From contig JAUCBJ010000426.1 of the NCBI GenBank assembly GCA_032718475.1, positions 1 to 33,731 on the forward strand: a stretch of 33,731 nucleotides of DNA, written 5' to 3'. The stretch is from Nemertoderma westbladi. Lineage: Eukaryota; Xenacoelomorpha; Nemertodermatida; Nemertodermatidae. Position numbers and translations under genes: made by a program. The notes under the pieces were generated by a model. The model was not told the DNA's origin. It was given only the letters and a program-made list of their open reading frames with translations, and did not search any database. Positions 1-9,102 of this stretch are shown piece after piece (position 1 is the first letter of the stretch; the number at the start of each line of letters is the position of its first letter).

Positions 1-63
1 TCGATACCGTTACTATACTGGATTCCATCGAACGCTGCACCTTCGTAGAATTTATAGCGTTTT

Positions 64-500
64 TGTTCAAAGGGCCGAAATACCGTGACAAAGGGTCGAA
101 ATTGATTTGTATTATAAAGTGCATATATGTATATTAATATTACCAAGCATTTTTATTGTTTCCATTAGATAATTTAACTACTGCATCCTACACTATAAGC
201 TACCAGTCTATCGGTGAAGTGATGGTTAATTCATACTTATTGTTTGAGATAAAGAACAATTGAACAATTATTGCGTAAAAGCAACAAATGGTTAACAATT
301 ATTCTCAAGAACACCCACCCCACCCCACCACACCACACCACACCCCACCCCCTTTGCCAACGCGTTAGTACATTGAATCTCTAATAGTATTTGAGAGAAG
401 CTTGTCAATGTTTACCCTTTACAATGCCTTTTCGACCCTTTGGCACGGTGGTTTTGTAGCGTGCCCAAGTACCGAAAACTGTTCGACCCTTTGATGCGGT
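64..500. mobile_element. Possible small inverted-repeat element
   Basis: The left side (about 68-103) holds two direct copies of CAAAGGGYCGAAAT. The right side (about 430-495) holds two copies of the same motif in inverse orientation (TTCGACCCTTTG). The inner pair also shares ACCGTG next to the motif. Inverted pairs flanking a ~330-bp AT-rich interior suggest a non-autonomous DNA element with repeated terminal motifs. No target duplication or coding sequence is visible, so this is tentative. Confidence 0.3.
311..353. repeat. CACCC/CCACA low-complexity tract
   Basis: A pyrimidine-biased simple tract made of CACCC, CCACCA and CACAC words, inside the possible inverted-repeat element. No function can be assigned. 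Confidence 0.8.
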
Positions 501-608
501 GCTGTTAATTTTTCCAACGTTTGTTCCACATTTCGACACTTGTACTCTTTCGAACGTTTGACCATTTTTGACCTGGTATCAATATTTATAGGTCACAGAA
601 TTGCATAC

Positions 609-675
609 GATTGTGCACAGGCTGGTCCTCACGGCAAAAACAATGTCCTGCAAAGCGGAGGCGGCTTTGTTCTAG
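609..675 (-). mobile_element. Short fragment of RTE-like LINE 3' coding end
   Basis: The reverse complement matches the 3' coding end of the LINE copies at 4.2-5.9 kb and 19.1-19.8 kb. The shared stretch encodes a tail like EQNRLRFAGHCFRREDQP. It contains the diagnostic word GTCCTGCAAAGCGGAGGCG and a GGCTGGTCCTCACGGC block. Only about 65 bp survives, so this is an old insertion scrap. It overlaps a 60-codon open frame (540-722) that is probably accidental. Confidence 0.65.
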
Positions 676-879
676 TTTATATCGTTATCGGCGTGGAGGT
701 AACATGTTTTCTGTATCAATGACGCGAATACCTGACCTGACAACAAGTAAGTTAAAGTACAATAAGGTTGAAGAATAGCTGTAGAACGACAGGTGCAACA
801 TCGAGATAACTGGGCACTAAGTTTGAATGCCGTAACGATTCCACTAATTATCAATTATTTAATTTATATTTTAATATAG

Positions 880-1158
880 GAGTTAATGGCGAACTGCGTC
901 GTCATTACCGGCGTACCTCTCCCTTACGAGGAGATTGCCAGCACCCCTCCGCCTCTGCCAACCCCGCCGCCACCGGCTTCTCCGTCATATATTGGCGCTT
1001 CACCCGGTTCGGGACACCAGTCCACCACTGCCACGGGACCACTGAAAAGGCTCATCGAGAGTCGGGTCATCGCCTGGGGTGCGACCCTAGACAATATTGA
1101 CGATGTCACGGAAATAAAAAGAAAAATTCTGAAAGTTTCAGAAATACTATTATCTTAA
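880..1158 (+). CDS. Probable 3'-terminal coding exon, proline-rich, unknown protein
   Basis: A GC-rich island in AT-rich DNA, open from the acceptor-like TTTAATATAG ending at 879 to the TAA at 1156-1158. The in-exon ATG is at 886. A GTAAGT donor at 747-752 would define a 133-bp intron, so the exon may continue an upstream one. From the ATG it encodes about 90 residues. Residues ~20-32 are a proline cluster (TPPPLPTPPPP), followed by a Ser/Gly linker. The C-terminal ~40 residues are charged and likely helical (GPLKRLIESRVIAWGATLD, then an EIKRKILK stretch). Codon choice inside is C/G-ending, unlike the surroundings, which supports real coding. There is no signal peptide, membrane segment or recognised domain. 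No AATAAA was seen just downstream. Function unknown; splicing is inferred from consensus only. An alternative is a single-exon small protein starting at 886. Confidence 0.5.
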   Translation, partial: ELMANCVVITGVPLPYEEIASTPPPLPTPPPPASPSYIGASPGSGHQSTTATGPLKRLIESRVIAWGATLDNIDDVTEIKRKILKVSEILLS

Positions 1159-1380
1159 AAACTAAATTTATATTACACAAATGTATATGCATGTTGGATT
1201 GTAGACGTAGCTATTATACTGTATTTGATTGTGTGGACATGTATCATAACCTAAAATGTGTAAACTTTTCTGCTGGCTTCGTTCGCTCACATCATTAGGT
1301 GCGCTCTAATTGCTTACCTCGTAACTTTGTGTTGAAATATAAAAAAAGTTACTACAGTCCAGCTCACCAACAGAGTGCCA

Positions 1381-1408
1381 TCGGATCCGATCTGAACCGA
1401 TCGGATCC
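1381..1408. other. Perfect 10-bp stem-loop
   Basis: GGATCCGATC at 1383-1392 and GATCGGATCC at 1399-1408 are exact reverse complements separated by six bases. TCGGATCCGA (1381-1390) is itself palindromic. It sits directly at the start of the 10-bp tandem array. No role can be assigned. Confidence 0.75.
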
Positions 1409-1525
1409 AACAGCTTCAAACACTTTCAGACAAACTCCAACAGTCCAACAACTTCAAACAGATTCAGACAGTTTCAAACAGATTCAGACAGTTTCAAACA
1501 GAATCAGACAACTTCCAACAACCTG
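1409..1525. repeat. 10-bp tandem repeat (TTCARACARN type)
   Basis: About eleven degenerate 10-bp units built on TTCAAACAGN / TTCAGACAGN. Example blocks are GTTTCAAACA and GATTCAGACA alternating. The open frame 1299-1595 over it (Gln/Thr/Ser-rich) is explained by the repeat. The same family recurs at 3980-4145. Confidence 0.8.
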
Positions 1526-2500
1526 TCAATCACTCCACCCACACTCAACCGCAACCCCAACTCATCTCCCATCTTCTTGCGCGCAGATAGAATGAAAGCG
1601 TTTGAAACTACTAAAGGAACTCCATTCATAAAGCCACAATAACGACAGAGTGGACTGGCCACTGGCGGTGCCCTTGAACATTCCCACTGTAACTTAAGCT
1701 GACCTGAAGGAACAGCCCATTAGTGAGGTCGGTATTTCTCTTTATTCCTGCCGCTATCTTTGAATAACACAATAGCAGAAAGCTAACCAGTGGTCTACCC
1801 CCAATACAAGAAAGACAAGTTGGCTACCATTGAAATGAATGGGGAATGGAATTCTGTGTTCACATACTAATGTTGCTTTGGGTTGGTCTAGAGCCATACA
1901 ATAGAGCTTTACGGAAATACACTTCCAAAGAGTCAAGCAGTGGCGGTATAGGTCCAAAATGCCCATGTAGAATTTCTTCGAATAAGGCTCAATTTCTTTA
2001 AATTACATTAATTAAAATACTGATAAATATATTTTGCTTTTCGCAGGAGGGACAGTATCCCCCTCTGCAGTTAATATAGTGTACGTACATGTGTTAGTTA
2101 TATCGTTGCGTTTATTTATATTTATACAGGTTTGGATATGATCTCTACTAGTTTGATTTTTGTTTTGTCAATTAATTAATTGTGCGGTTAATTTGTCAAT
2201 CACAGCCTTAATTGGCTACATTGCTTATTGTATGAATGAATATAATTAGTTATTAAGACATTATTTTAATTAGTATCTGATGTGATTAGGTCTACCTTTT
2301 ACATAACAACAGTACGTCAATGGCGGATATACTACTACTACTAAGTCGAGCGAACTCGGACAGTGGAAATGAGATCCTTCCAGGCTTCCCGATTCTCCAT
2401 AGTTGTCGCAATTTCGTTTCTCCCAAGTTCAGAGATGGCGGATATCATTACATCATAATATGGCATGGCAGTCACGTGAAAACAAGGGCATTCACATTCC

Positions 2501-2881
2501 CAATTCTCTATCTAATCTATTATGGTTGTGCGTAATGCTCAATACGACTTTATGATATTAATTCATTCACGTTTAACATTAACAGCCACGTTTCATCAAC
2601 CCCCCCACCTCCCCTTCCTATGTGACAAACTATCACGATATGTTGGCGTTGGGCCCCGTCCCTACGTCCACCCTCCCTTGTGAAGGGCTAGGGGGGACTT
2701 TCGACCCATCATTACTAAAGGGTAGTGATAATATTCAAAATAAGTTTTCCCATGTATACGTAATTTTATTCTTAAATAGGTACTTGTTTGTTCCTAAATT
2801 CTGCCTAAATGCTGCCTTACTCAATGTTAAATAATTTATTGTTCTCGAATATTTATTTCGTAACTAGGGAACCGCTTAACT
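2501..2881 (+). repeat. Direct duplication, copy 1
   Basis: This 381-bp segment recurs at 2991-3389 in the same orientation with few substitutions. Both copies share the start CAATTCTCTATCTAATC, a C-rich tract, GATATGTTGGCGTTGGGCCC, and the end GGGAACCGCTTAACT. The copies are separated by 109 bp of unrelated sequence. No coding function is supported. Confidence 0.9.
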
Positions 2882-2990
2882 TTTGCGTATTAGCATAAAT
2901 TATTGTCGTATGCTAAAGTGGTTTTAATTAACTAAAAGACATATAAATTTTGGCAGGTTAAACTGCTAAAGGTCTTCGAAAGCGCGAACA

Positions 2991-3389
2991 CAATTCTCTA
3001 TCTAATCTATTATGGTTGTGCCTTGTGCGTAATGCTCAATACTACTTTATGATATTAATTCATTCACGTTTAACAACATTAACAGCCACGTTTCATCAAC
3101 CCCCCCCCCCCCCCCCCCCCCTTCCAATGTGACAAACTATCACGATATGTTGGCGTTGGGCCCCGTCCCTACGTCCAGCCTCCCTTGTGAAGGGCTAGGG
3201 GGGACTTTCGATCCATCATTACTAAAGGGTAGTGATAATATTCAAAATAAGTTTTCCCATGTATACGTAATTTTATTCTTAAATAGGTACTTAAATTGTT
3301 CCTAAATTCTGCCTAAATGCTGCCTTACTCAATGTTAAATAATTTATTGTTCTCGAATATTTATTTCGTAACTAGGGAACCGCTTAACT
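2991..3389 (+). repeat. Direct duplication, copy 2, with C22 homopolymer
   Basis: Second copy of the 2501-2881 segment. It is longer because of a 7-bp insertion (CCTTGTG), a 3-bp AAC insertion and an expanded poly-C run of 22 bases at 3100-3121, where copy 1 has an interrupted C/A/T tract. The two copies must have arisen recently or been homogenised. Confidence 0.9.
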
Positions 3390-3979
3390 ACAATCCAATA
3401 TTGGATATGGAGTTCCGTTTCGAAGTTCGCCTTGCAGAGACTAAAGTTGCAATAACTTTTGAGTGTGTGAATGTAATTTACTCAAATAGGGTAGGTGCGC
3501 GAAAAAATAGTTGGGCTAGAAGTATTACGTGCAAACCTTTTCATTTCGATGCTCTTTCAACACAACTAATAAAATTAACCAAAAATATTTTTTTCACTCA
3601 TTGTAATTATATTTACTGTTTGCTTAATCTGTTTGTGTTTATATCTGTTTATGTGCAGTATTTAGTGCCCTACGTCAAAGAAACTAATATATTTATAGCA
3701 TTATTTACATTTCTAACTAAATTAAGGAATTAAAAACGTGTTGGTGTTATTATATTCATTTATCGGAATTTATATTATAGGAATTTATTATTCGTTTATG
3801 CATTCTAGTTAATTAATTGATATAATTAACGACATAATTATGTAAATAAAAATTATAAATGAAACAAATCTTTGTTTCGGTTTATAATTGACAATAGCAC
3901 ACCCTCACAATCACTTCAAATTGAGAGTTAAAGTGATTGACATTTTGTTAATGAACTACGCTTTTGTAAGGCATTCCAA
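3390..3979. other. No supported gene; AT-rich
   Basis: Contains the end of a 138-codon open frame (3317-3733) that starts inside the duplicated repeat and has no recognisable domain. I see no RNA gene or regulatory site here. Confidence 0.5.
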
Positions 3980-4145
3980 CAAATTCCGATGGCGTCAAAC
4001 ATCTTCAGACAACTTCCAACAGTTTCAGACAATTTCAAACAGCTTCAGACAACTTCAAACAACTTCAGATAGCTTCCAACAACATCCAACAGAAATTTCA
4101 AACACTTTCAGACGGATTTCAGACAGATTCAGATGGGCTCCAACA
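3980..4145. repeat. 10-bp tandem repeat, second locus
   Basis: About sixteen units phased at 10 bp, for example ATCTTCAGAC, AACTTCCAAC, AGTTTCAGAC, AATTTCAAAC. It is the same unit family as at 1409-1525. Its right end approaches the 3' end of the LINE copy at ~4229. Confidence 0.85.
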
Positions 4146-4228
4146 GACTAAACTTGTTGGAAATATTTTCTCCAACAGAATCAAACAGTACTAAATCTCC
4201 GTAGGTTAGCATTGTGCTTGTTTGAAGC

Positions 4229-5915
4229 TATCTAGGATCGGCATGCTGCATTGCAGCTGCTTTTTTAAACGGCAAAAGCCATGTCCTGCAAAGCGGAGGC
4301 GATTTTGTTCTAGTGTCAAGCTTGGGGGAACCAATGAGACACCTCCAATGTTATATAGTGTCTGGTTGGAGATTTGTGCATTGTACTTGACACAATGAAC
4401 CCGGCGTAGCATTCTTGTGAATGTGCCATCCAGAGATTTGGTGTCCTCAGCAGTTAGAGCCCAGCATGGACTCCCGTAGAGGAGTACTGGAACTACTGCT
4501 GCTCTAAATAATCGGACCTTAAGTTTCCGATTAATTCTCGGTGACTTTCAAATCCTGGAAAGCCTATTCAAGGCTGCCCATGCCTTTCCCTTACGTATTC
4601 GAAGGTCCTCACCTGACTTCCGGATCCATGATCCCAGGTAACAGAAGTCGTCCACATGCTCAAGCATACCATCCTTTGAGCTTATGCTCATCCGATCAGA
4701 GACTTGCTGAGGACTTTCAAAGTTAACTGTCAAAATTTTGGTCTTTCTGGAGTTAATAAAAAGACCAACACTAGAAGCAGCATCTTCTAATGAGCTGAGG
4801 AGCCGTTGGGCTCCCTCTAATGATTCTGAGAGTACTCCTAAGTCATCAGCAAAGTCTAGATCAGTTAGGTACTTGGCAGGATTTCCTCGACTTCTGGAGC
4901 CAGTAGGTGGAGTTATCATCACCCCATCATCATTATGATGATCTAAGGACATGTGTAGAACATAGTCAACCACAATAATGAACAAGAATGGTGCAAGTGT
5001 GTCTCCTTGGAGGACGCCCCCTAACACTTCAAATGGTTCTGTGTCACCGTCAACAGTAGACACAAATGTTGTCGAACCATCGTATACTGATCTGATTGCT
5101 GCAATAATTTCATCAGGAATCCCATATAATGAAAGTATGCTGAACATACGTGAGCGAGAGACTGAATCAAAGGCCTTGAAGAAGTCAACAAAGATAACAG
5201 CCAGATGCCTGTCTTTCTTTTTTGATAATTCTTCAATTATCCTTCTAAGTGCCAAAATGGGCTCCATGGTCCCACGACCTTTACGGAACCCATTCTGATT
5301 TCCACGGAGCAGTCTCTCAATGGGATCCCTGATGCGATTTAATAGAATCCTATTGTATAGCTTTGCAGCAATCGAGATCAATGAGATTCCCCGAAAAGAA
5401 CCATAGAGTGTTAGGTTGCCCTTCTTGGGAACAGGCACCAACATATTTGTTTTCATTTCTTGTGGAACTCTTGTTGTTCGGTACATGTCTACTATGATGG
5501 GATAGATGAGCTTTAAACACTCAGGTATTTTAAAGACCTCAGGGGGAACACCATCTACTCCACTGGCACGATTGGTCTTAATGCTGTTTGCAGCAGCCTT
5601 CACTTTTGCAAAGGAGATATCATCAATGGGAATTTCTGGGAGTACAGACTCAGACACTTTTACTTCTATCAGACACTTTTACGTCATTATTGACGAGCTT
5701 TTCAAAGTGGGCCTTCCAACCATTGAGGCGATCGGCTGGTGATTCAGCCTTAACCTTGGTGGTTGGTTGGCTTTTTCGACCAGAAAGCAAGTTGATCGAT
5801 CTCCATGCCTGGGATGATTGCCTGCTGTCGTCAGCATCATTGATGGCATCAACCTGTTGGTTTATTAGCTCCTGTAAATTAACAGAGTACTGCCTGTTCA
5901 GGGTCCCTAACAAGA
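4229..5915 (-). mobile_element. RTE-like non-LTR retrotransposon, 5'-truncated copy A
   Basis: On the minus strand this copy runs from about 5915, where it abuts pogo transposase sequence, to a 3' end at about 4229. The 3' end carries the family-specific terminal block GCAGCTGCAATGCAGCATGC followed by CGATCC, also seen at ~19.78 kb. No endonuclease domain remains. Compared with copy B (19.1 kb), about 190 bp is missing close to the 3' end, between the TTTTTA before the terminal block and the CACGGC of the coding tail. Fragments of the same family lie at 609-675, 18937-19062, 19100-19812 and 19942-20053, and a relative at 17436-17552. Assignment to the RTE-like group rests on the RT motif style and is not phylogenetically tested. 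Confidence 0.85.
4230..5913 (-). pseudogene. LINE ORF2 reverse transcriptase, inactivated
   Basis: The 5' part (5913-5650) encodes the linker typical of these polyproteins (AWRSINLLSGRKSQP, then RLNGWKAHFEKL). The main frame (5657-4548, 369 codons) has reverse-transcriptase motifs in order: PVPKKGN near residue 76, GFRKGRGT at ~123, motif A FVDFFKAFDS with Asp158, LQGDTLAPFLF at ~216, and the catalytic FADD at 269-272. The same frame continues to 4206 after one TGA (4550-4548), where a Trp codon is expected. The tail is LTLEQNRLRFAGH. A 19-bp tandem duplication (TCAGACACTTTTAC at 5650-5663 and again at 5669-5682) causes the frameshift between linker and RT. With one nonsense codon, one frameshift and no endonuclease, it is not autonomous. 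Confidence 0.88.
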
Positions 5916-7207
5916 GAGTTATTCACAGACTGTTGAACTTCATCTTCCACATTAACTCTTGGCAATTTGCACAATGCACGGTCGTTATTGAGAGGATAGA
6001 TACCACATGTCTCAAAACCTTTAGACACATTAGCATTCATTGTTTCCTGAGTTTTAGTCAGTTTATTAAGAAGTCGGGAGAAGTCACCTTCAGAGACAGC
6101 CTTGTCACTTTCCTTTGCTCGGTATTCATCAAGAATTGCCCGCCACTTGCTCTTAAGTGGGGCAAAAAAGCACACATCAAGTGGCTGCAAAATATGTGTT
6201 GCATTTGGTGGCAACAAAACAAATGATATGTCGTTCTCCTCACACTTCTTTATTACATCGACAGAAAGGTGGGTTGACAGGTTATCACCTATCAAAACAA
6301 CTTTCCCCTCGAGTTTATTCGCATGGGGGAGGAAGATATCATTGAACCACATTGAAAAGTTCTGGCCAGTCATTCACCCAGATTCTGAAATACTAAATCC
6401 AGTCCCACCTTTACAGCACCGCTGTTTACAAAAAGGTTCACCATGTGGTGGAGCACCTTTGATCCAGGTTGGGTAAAGATTTTCTCCAGCTGTCTTGAAA
6501 ATAACAAATGGGGGAATTATAGTTCCGTCAGCAGCACTATACCACATAACACTATACTGGGTTTTGGAAGAGTGGGTGATCCTATCGGGATACTTAACAC
6601 CACGACGAAATATAAATTTATGAGTACCTGGAGTGTCACGAAAGCCAGTTTCATCATAGGTGAACAAATTACTCGGCTCTACACCATCAATGGTATCTTT
6701 CAGTTTCTCAAAGAATGCTTCAACACTCTCAGAATCGACAGCTGCACGAGCAATAGACAAGTTGTTACAGATTCTTTGCGATAGTTGGTTACGATGATCG
6801 GAAAGGAAACCACGAACCCATTTATTCCCAGGAAGATTGTTTTTAAATCTTGCAACCTGACGGCCACCACTGTCATTATTCAAATATTGCTGAACAATTT
6901 TTCGGACATCATAAGTTGATACTGGCATACGCCACTCAGCACAGGTAACAATAGCTTTAACTAAGCAATCCTGCTCAACGTTAGTCAACACCTGTTTCCT
7001 ACCAACCTTCCGAAATGATACAGGATTGCTTGAGTATTCACCTGGATCCAATTTTGAGTACTGGGAAACTGTAAATTTGTCTACACCAGTTATTTCCAGT
7101 ATTTGCCTTAATGACATGTTACTCTTTGCCATACTGACTGCTTGTTGAAGCTCAGATTCTGTGTAGCATCTGTTCCTTCTCCTAGCCCCAACCTGACGTG
7201 CTGACAT
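5879..7207 (-). pseudogene. Pogo-like (Tc1/mariner superfamily) transposase with one nonsense codon
   Basis: A DDE transposase that would cut and paste its own element. The N-terminus (residues ~15-45, YTESELQQAVSMAKSNMSLR) is a psq/CENP-B-type helix-turn-helix, followed by a second DNA-binding region (RKIVQQYL, NKWVRGFLSDHR). The catalytic triad is visible: Asp185 in FTYDETGF, Asp308 in VLIGDNLSTH, and Asp344 in ILQPLDVCFF. An in-frame TGA at 6376-6374 splits the frame into 277 and 164 codons. The motif SESG-stop-MTGQNFSMWF normally has Trp at that place, so a single TGG-to-TGA change is the simplest explanation. The reading frame is otherwise uninterrupted, so inactivation may be recent. 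The C-terminus is lost at the junction with LINE copy A (~5900-5920). ATG 7207 is chosen because the conserved HTH follows it directly. Confidence 0.9.
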
Positions 7208-8254
7208 AACTGCATTTGTTATATTAGGCCTATACTGAAATTAAAATAACTATAAAATTACAAGGCCTATTTGTTAGCCTATTTCCGTTATGATGGATTC
7301 AGAAATGACGGCCACAGTCCGAAATTACCAGTAGGCTACTCTAAATTTCTTCGATTTTGAATAACAGTTTTAATTAATTAGGATTTGAGGGCCGTCTAAA
7401 GGTAACTCAATGCCTGCTGTGTTCCACACCAGTGAGTGTAAACAATGTACTATATATGATTTAAGCTTGATGTAACTGATACATTCAGTAGGCCTACCGG
7501 TACTGTAGCATAAAGATATAACTGTCTGTAGTACTGTATTAACAATTTTACAGCAACTACTGTAGTGAACTGTGTAACTTGCCCAAACGTGACATCACCA
7601 TATTATTAGGAAAGCTAAATACAGTACACTGTATAGTACTACCGGTACTACTGTAAGCCTAACCTTACTGATATCAACAATTTTGAAGTACTGAAGTAAC
7701 AGTGTGACTTTCGGAAAGAAGTCAGATGCAATTATGATGTATGTGTATAGGGGGCCTATGGTTTCTATACTTCAGATACTTAGATACAAAGGCCTAGCCT
7801 ACATTTGTCTCTTGTTATGGTTATAATTTCCTTGTCTCAAATTAGGGGAAATTCATGGAAACCGATACCATATTAAAGACAGTAGTCAAATGTAAAACTA
7901 TGAAATCTTTACCACATAAAAATAGTTTTATATAAAAATATAGCCTTTTTACTATAAAATGTCATAATTTCGAGAATCAGGTCAAAGTGGAATGCCAAAA
8001 TCTCATCGATTTTAAAACCTTAAAATTTATGAAAAAAAGCTTCGATTTTTGACGGGCCGCTAGAATATTATAAGTATATCCAATCCGGTTGAATTATTAT
8101 ACCTAACGATGTACAAGAATGGTTACAGATCATTATTCGAATTAGTTTTAAGTAGGTTTCTGTAATTATTTGGCTATAGGAGCGGAGCCCCTTGAAGTTG
8201 ATATTGAATTTGTCTCACGTTTGGGTCCATGTCTCAAATTAGGCAGAATGACTG
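5900..8254 (-). mobile_element. Pogo-like DNA transposon, right half, possible terminal repeat at 8213-8254
   Basis: Upstream of the transposase ATG lies about 1 kb without genes. A plausible element end is at 8254: read on the minus strand, it begins CAGTCATTCTGCCTAATTTG and is preceded by TA, as expected for pogo relatives, which duplicate TA. The subterminal word TGTCTCAAATTAGG (8230-8243) recurs at 7833-7846, as is common for transposase-binding repeats. The matching opposite terminus was not found, consistent with loss of the left part next to LINE copy A. The end assignment is an inference. Confidence 0.4.
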
Positions 8255-9102
8255 TAATTACCGCGAGCTCCTGTCTAGTTCTTCTCACTCAGTTTTACAA
8301 AATTTGGCCGTGTATATTTTTAGGGCGGGGATAAAACGCAAATCAATTCATAATTCCACTCTCTAATTATATAAGACTGGATAATTGCATGACTGCGTAG
8401 CTGTCATTGAATGATTAGTTGGCTGTGTCTTATAGTTGTAGGTTCTCTTTATGTAATTATCATTAACAAATGGTGTGTGATTTTTTATATTGGCGCTGGG
8501 TATTAATTCTGGTGTTAATTCTAGTATTAATCTTATTCTCGCATATTCGTTTTGAAATTGCATTCAAAAATCATTTGGGTACACTGATGTTGAAAAGCTA
8601 AAGGTACTGCGTATTACTACCGGTATTACTATTTTATCCAATTTAGTATAAATTGTGCAATGTGCAACAATAGTCAGATGTGACTTGTTGATGAGATAAT
8701 ATATATATATATATATTATAGGGATGAAAAATATGAAATGATTATGATATAAGATAATAGGACAGCTTTCTGTAGCTGTTTGTCCGTTATACTGTTATAC
8801 CGTTATACTCGTTTTAAATGCACTCCCTTAACTACAAGTGGCCTTCCTCCGATTTAATTAGTTAGCAAATGCCTGTACCGGCATTGTTTATTTACCATTG
8901 TATCGGTAGCCACACTCTTTAAATCACTTCGCTTTAAGTACAGTAGGCCGGCCTACCTATCTGTTTATTTGCTGTGCAGTTTTACTGACCCGCAATACCT
9001 AATCCCTAATATCACTTGGTATCACGGATAATTATTCAGAGGAATCTATTACATATGCATACAGCTACAGAAAATGCATACAGATGCAGCGAAAAATTGT
9101 AC
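8255..9102. other. No supported gene; contains (TA)n
   Basis: AT-rich DNA with a dinucleotide run of TA at about 8698-8718. I see no coding sequence or RNA gene. Confidence 0.6.

Larger units (their letters stand above)
1159..2500. other. No supported gene; AT-rich intergenic DNA
   Basis: Apart from the stem-loop and 10-bp repeat listed separately (1381-1525), no coding or RNA feature is supported. 1620-1970 is less AT-rich and could be an unrecognised old repeat. An acceptor-like TTTTCGCAG ends near 2046 but leads into an open stretch of only ten codons. Confidence 0.5.

Noticed and set aside
540-722. 60-codon open frame as an upstream exon of the 880-1158 gene
   Set aside because: It ends at a TGA before the putative donor and overlaps an antisense LINE fragment. 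Any true upstream exon would need another frame.
3317-3733. 138-codon open frame
   Set aside because: Starts inside a duplicated repeat; no domain, no codon bias, low-complexity hydrophobic content as expected from AT-rich DNA.
4548-6376. TGA read as tryptophan (alternative genetic code), since both the LINE and pogo have TGA where Trp is expected
   Set aside because: The GPCR and transposon frames use TGG for Trp throughout. Two nonsense changes in dead elements need no recoding.
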